A stretch of DNA of 64,000 bases from Tolypeutes matacus. Taxonomy: Eukaryota; Chordata; Mammalia; Cingulata; Chlamyphoridae. Position numbers and translations under genes: made by a program. The stretch is from contig JAKSZT010054565.1 of the NCBI GenBank assembly GCA_026826555.1, positions 9,444,608-9,508,607 on the forward strand. The letters are read 5' to 3'. The notes under the pieces are model-generated. The model saw nothing but the letters and a program-made list of their open reading frames with translations. It ran no database searches and had not been told where the DNA came from. Position 1 is the stretch's first letter, and every line of letters starts with the position of its first letter. Below are positions 59,916-64,000 of the stretch, piece by piece.

Positions 59916-60211
59916 TAGGTTTTTCAGTATTATTTTTTAAATCTTTAGTTGAGCTTATTTTTTTAAAAAGCTATTTGCCTGATTTTAACTATAGTATATT
60001 TCAGGTGAATTTCCCATTCTTTATCTCTTCTTTCTGTTGATGGAGAAGTAAATTACTATACCTGTGTAGGACTTGACCTTCATTTTTATCCCTTAAAATT
60101 GCTCTTTTCAAAAACCTAGAGGTATTCCGAATCATTTATAAGAACTTTGAATCATATCCTCATTTGTTCTATCTCTGCTGCAGTATTTTCAGCTCCAAAC
60201 TCTTGACTACA

Positions 60212-60314
60212 GGGAAACGGATGTGGCTCAAAAGGTTCGGCGTCCGTCTACCATATGGAGAGACCGGGGTTCGATCCCCGGTACCTCCCGGTAAAAAAAA
60301 AAAAAAAAAAAAAA
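60212..60314 (+). mobile_element. Young DAS SINE (monomer)
   Basis: Contains GGAAACGGATGTGGCTCAAA, CATATGGAGAGACCGGGG and TTCGATCCCCGGTACC with a pure A-tail of over 20. The perfect 15-bp duplication AAACTCTTGACTACA lies at 60197-60211 and 60315-60329. Confidence 0.95.
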
Positions 60315-60513
60315 AACTCTTGACTACATGTGAGAATACAAAAATAGTTCTTTCATGTGAGTCGTCTTTAAATGAAAAGAAATTTGATTCTCCATCCACA
60401 GAGTATTGAAAGTATTCTATTATCACAAACTCAAGCATTTCTCTGAGACACCCTGAGAAGTCCAAGCTACTATTCTTCCAAAGCACATTTGGAATGTTCA
60501 TTCATTCATTCAT

Positions 60514-60547
60514 TCTTTGTAATGAATGTTCTAGTTCATTACAAAGA
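60514..60547. repeat. Perfect 13-bp inverted repeat
   Basis: TCTTTGTAATGAA (60514-60526) pairs with TTCATTACAAAGA (60535-60547), with an 8-nt loop. It directly follows a short (ATTC)n run. Confidence 0.85.
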
Positions 60548-61739
60548 GAGTCTCTTTAAGTGATAGTCACCCTTGCAGAGGTTTACACAAAACCTTAGAG
60601 TAAAGATAAACAGTATCCAAAGATGTTATAATGCTGTATTTTTCGCTCTAGTTTTTTCTTTTACTGCTTATTCAGCATTTTAGACTTAATTTATGTCCTC
60701 TTAAAACTCCAGTGTAATCGCCTTTCTTGAATTCAAATTCTCTTCATGAGAATGGTGCGTGCTTAGTTTATTCTAAAAATAGTTTCCTTCCCATTTTTAT
60801 ATCTGCCAATCTGTATATTCAAATGCTTTCCATGAGAAATAACATACTTTTTCCCTTAAACTCTGTCACCAAGTTAAAACGTCAAGACGGCAGCATGTAG
60901 ACGTATTTAACAATACCAGAAAACTACCTCATGAAGAAATTTGCCATGGAACCTTAATTCTTTGTTGTCCTGAAACTCAACCTGGAATTAACTTTGGCAT
61001 AATATTCCCATTGTGAGTATTAATAGTGTTCCTGCCCAACTCATATATATTTCCCTCTTAAGCGAGTCTCAGTTTGATAACAAGGTCAACTACTAAAGAC
61101 TGGGACATTTTCAGTTGGGGAGCAGTCTAAGTTTTTTTAATATAGAATAATTTATATAAGAAATTTATTTCTGCTAAGGATAGAGACTATATCTTAAATT
61201 GATTCCTGTCTATATCAGGGTCTACCTCATAGGATGATAAATAAATCTTTGACTGTTTAATATCTAGGATATAAACTGGGTCAGGTTGTTAGCCCTAATG
61301 TAGTGATGGGAAATTTAGGAAAAACAACAGATAGCATGCCTCTGTACTCATTAGAGAGAGAAATAAAGGGCTCTTAATTTTGATAAATACACTTGGTTTG
61401 TTGCCACTTATATGATATTGGGATTAAGTATAAAAAGATTCAAGTCAAGTCCTTTAGGATATGGCCAAGTGAAATAAAGCTTTGTTTATATGAAAGTTCA
61501 GCCGTACACATAGAGGATATCAGGGTGCAGTACTTTTTCGTATTCATTTATTTATTAATGGAATGATGCAGCCCATCACATTCAAAGCATAGTACAGCTT
61601 ACTTATAATGGTACCTCTCTAAGCAGTATTCTCAGTAAGGATCTTACGGGACAAGAGTATGAATAATGTGGTCATTGCACACCAAAGCTCACTCTGGTAA
61701 ACCATCCTCTTCTTCTTCCTCCATCATCATAACCCAAAA

Positions 61740-61945
61740 TAATATTCATTGAATATCTATTATATGCTAGGTACTATTCTAAAAATATTTCACATATATG
61801 ATCTAATTTAGTCCTTACAACAGCCTTTCGAAGCATGCATTAAGATCATTTTCCAAGAAAGAAATTGAGACTCAGAGACCTTAGATGAGCTGCCATAATC
61901 AAACCTAAGTGGAAGAGCTGGGGTTTATACTCAGGTGTCCCTGAT
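61740..61945 (-). mobile_element. MIR SINE, antisense
   Basis: Reverse MIR order: ATCTATTATATGCTAGGTAC, TAGTCCTTACAACAGCC, GAAATTGAGACTCAGAGACC and GAAGAGCTGGGGTTTATACT. Confidence 0.8.
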
Positions 61946-62759
61946 TCCATCATCATTGTTCTTCAGTCTTAAGTATTTTGTGTGCGTTTTTACTTACATA
62001 TGTCTAAATATACTCTTACCATTTTCTTAGGAAACTGTTTAGAAATCCTCATTTCTAAAAACTTAACAACCTTTGTTTTCTTCTACATGATTTTGACTTT
62101 GATCCATGTATGGTATTCAAGTATTCGTGTAGCCAGTGATATTTACCAGGGACTCCGTGTGTTGTTCTTTTGTCTGCCAGCCCTGCAATCTAGGATCCAT
62201 ACTGTTTAGCATTGAAAAGTTAAGCGATGTTACAGAGCAAGCCTTTTATTTCCTAGCAATGTTGTAGGTTACCTCTGGCAAATGGAGAGTTTCATCACAT
62301 TAACCACAAAAAAAAGCTTTTCTAAAATATAGATCTTCCTGACTATTGCTGGATCAAAATTGGCTTAGGAGGCAAACTATAAAATTATTTATTTTGCCAT
62401 ATTTTCAAGGTCAGTATTTGCAGTGGAAATACTTGCTTGGGGACTGAGCTGCTTTTGTAGGTCCAGAGTGGATGCCTGTGTTATCAACCAATCAAAAAGT
62501 TGTAAGTTAGTGAACACGCACTGGCCCCATGGAGCCAACAAAGGGAAAAGTAATGGATAAGGACAAAGGATAGACAGTTGTATGACTCATTTAAGGAAAA
62601 TCTTCAAACTCCCCTAAGGCAAAACCACCCCCACCACCTAATTCAGTTCCCTGGATTCTAATGTGAGTATTACAAGTGGAAATATTCATTTCTGCCTCTG
62701 ACTTATGTGACTTTCTTGGGCACATATCTTATCCTTCTTAATCCTGAGAGAAAGAAATC

Positions 62760-62945
62760 TAATGTTTACTAAGGGCCTGTCTCCTGGATGCTGGCCCTTG
62801 AGCTGTCATTTAATCCTCAAAAAAAAACCTATTAGATAAGCATTATCCCCAGTTTACAAACAAGCTATTTGAAATTCAGTGAAATTAAGTAACTTCCTCA
62901 AAATCACAAGACCAAGAACCAGGATTAAACTAGGGGAATGACTCC
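62760..62945 (-). mobile_element. MIR SINE, antisense
   Basis: Reverse MIR order: CATTTAATCCTC, TTATCCCCAGTTTACAAAC, TGAAATTAAGTAACTTCCTC and ACCAAGAACCAGGATTAAAC. Confidence 0.75.
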
Positions 62946-64000
62946 AAAGTTCATGTTTCCCCACTCCCTTGTCCAGCTCCCTTGAATATAAAATAGGATA
63001 ATATCCCCTGCTTTGGCTATTGGGGTGATTCTAGGTAAGGAATGTGAAAAATGTTTTATAAAGGGTAAAGCTTCAGCATAATTGCTGTTAACATTTGACA
63101 ATTTATGGTCTTCTGTCTTATGTATTTAAAACAGGTATCTTTGGGTATTTCTCCTTTTTACATGCCACAAATCCCAAGAATCCATAAAAGGAGGAAGCTT
63201 TCGCTTCTCCCACCATGTAGGCTGTCTTCTGGCCCTAGGTTTCAAAGGCCTTATGCTCCCACAGGAGATATCACTTTGTAGGCATCCCTTTCAGCCATGG
63301 TTGATTGTCTTTCAGGACCCAGGAGAATGATTGCCAAGCATTGCATGCAGAAACTCGAACCCAGAATCCCTTTGGGATTCTCCATTGCCATCTGACATGG
63401 TCTGACCCCTCCATCACCTGCTGGGACCTCATAAAACACTTGACAGACATTCTAAATACACTCTAAAGTACACTTATACCTATACCTACACTACTTTCCC
63501 ATCACATTAGCCAGAACGTTTTGGGACTCTGTTTCTACCCTATGGATATCAGACAACTTCAGTGAATTTCATTTATCCTGTTTGTGGGACTTACGATAGT
63601 GCTCCTCCGACAAAGGAAAAGACATTTTTGGGTCTTTTTCATATATTTTTATTAAGCTTAATCGTCAATAAATTTTACTAAGACCTCAGCTGCTTAATAG
63701 AATGACTCCTTTTCATGTTAGTTTACTGCCTCCAGCAAATACATATTCATTATTTCCTAACGTTTTCCTTTGCTTGAAATCAGTGAGCAAATTATTCATT
63801 TCTAGAGTCTTTAAATGTCAAATTTCTTAAAAATAGTTGAGCTTGTTGCTGCCTCTAAATCATGCCTTTGTGTATTTTACCGATTGTAGTATGATTTTTA
63901 AAGAAAGGGGGATATTTATAGACTACATTCATTTTTTTCACTTCCTTATAGTACAATATACTATCTCAGAGTTGTTTTTAGCTATTATTTCACACCTTTA

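Larger units (their letters stand above)
1..64000 (+). other. PHKB: PHKB locus, internal segment (exons about 16-28 and flanking introns)
   Basis: The window lies inside the gene for the beta regulatory subunit of phosphorylase b kinase. This is the large (alpha beta gamma delta)4 cytosolic enzyme that activates glycogen phosphorylase in response to Ca2+ and PKA. Thirteen exons with GT/AG borders and matching phases translate to the middle of PHKB. They include the alternative exon pair that identifies PHKB rather than PHKA1 or PHKA2. Exon numbers here assume that the pair corresponds to human exons 26 and 27. With one exon of the pair used, the coding sequence in the window is 1172 nt. The first exons, promoter, C-terminus and 3'UTR lie outside. 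I looked for the preceding exon (ending in a FSNQ-like sequence) in 1-27352 and the next one (beginning WIIHAMEY-like) in 57306-64000 and saw neither. Confidence 0.95.
57306..64000 (+). other. PHKB intron 28 (5' part)
   Basis: At least 6.7 kb of intron to the window edge. Listed separately: a MaLR end, L1 pieces, two SINEs, two MIRs and an inverted repeat. I see nothing recognisable in 60550-61735 and 62950-64000. Confidence 0.8.

Noticed and set aside
57306..64000. The next downstream PHKB exon
   Set aside because: No acceptor followed by a WIIHAMEY-like frame was found; it probably lies beyond the window.

Overview
The window is a mammalian genomic segment, and its repeats point to an armadillo (Dasypus or a close xenarthran relative). 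The diagnostic repeats are many tRNA-derived SINEs of the armadillo DAS type, several with crisp target-site duplications and intact A-tails. They sit among L1, L2, MIR, MaLR and Tigger copies. The sequence is AT-rich and gene-poor. No prokaryotic-style coding, CRISPR array or operon is present.

The only protein-coding gene I can support is PHKB, the regulatory beta subunit of phosphorylase kinase, read on the + strand. Thirteen internal exons lie between 27353 and 57305. They encode roughly residues 486-876 of the approximately 1093-residue protein, the middle part after the glucoamylase-like N-terminal domain. Neither gene end is in the window. Positions 1-27352 are one upstream intron and 57306-64000 lie in the next downstream intron. 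All exon phases join correctly. Two homologous 91-nt exons (52789-52879 and 53852-53942) are the mutually exclusive pair known from human PHKB as exons 26 and 27. Using both, or neither, creates a stop codon almost at once.

Layout: 1-1329 is a Tigger DNA transposon (transposase remnant on the - strand) interrupted by a SINE. 2650-4019 holds SINEs and a MaLR LTR. 5230-8222 is an internally deleted, HAL1-like L1. 9737-10196 is a MaLR LTR. 12495-19415 is a full-length but broken L1 nested inside an older L1 of the same family. 19416-27352 is MIR, L2 and L1 debris. 27353-35741 carries the first six exons. 35742-48378 is a 12.6-kb intron filled with L1 fragments, a solo ERV LTR, a chimeric U6 pseudogene and SINEs. 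48379-57305 carries the last seven exons. 57306-64000 is intron with L1, SINE and MIR pieces.

I found no undescribed multi-gene system. The observations most worth following are: the fail-safe reading-frame design and the UGCAUG cluster around the alternative exons; a patch of intron-18-like sequence inside a neighbouring L1; a chimeric U6 retropseudogene; a hybrid SINE; and an in-frame tandem repeat giving a long antisense ORF in an L1 5'UTR. Repeat edges are by eye and usually good to about 10-30 bp. Comparisons with human PHKB use the human sequence as I remember it, not a database search.
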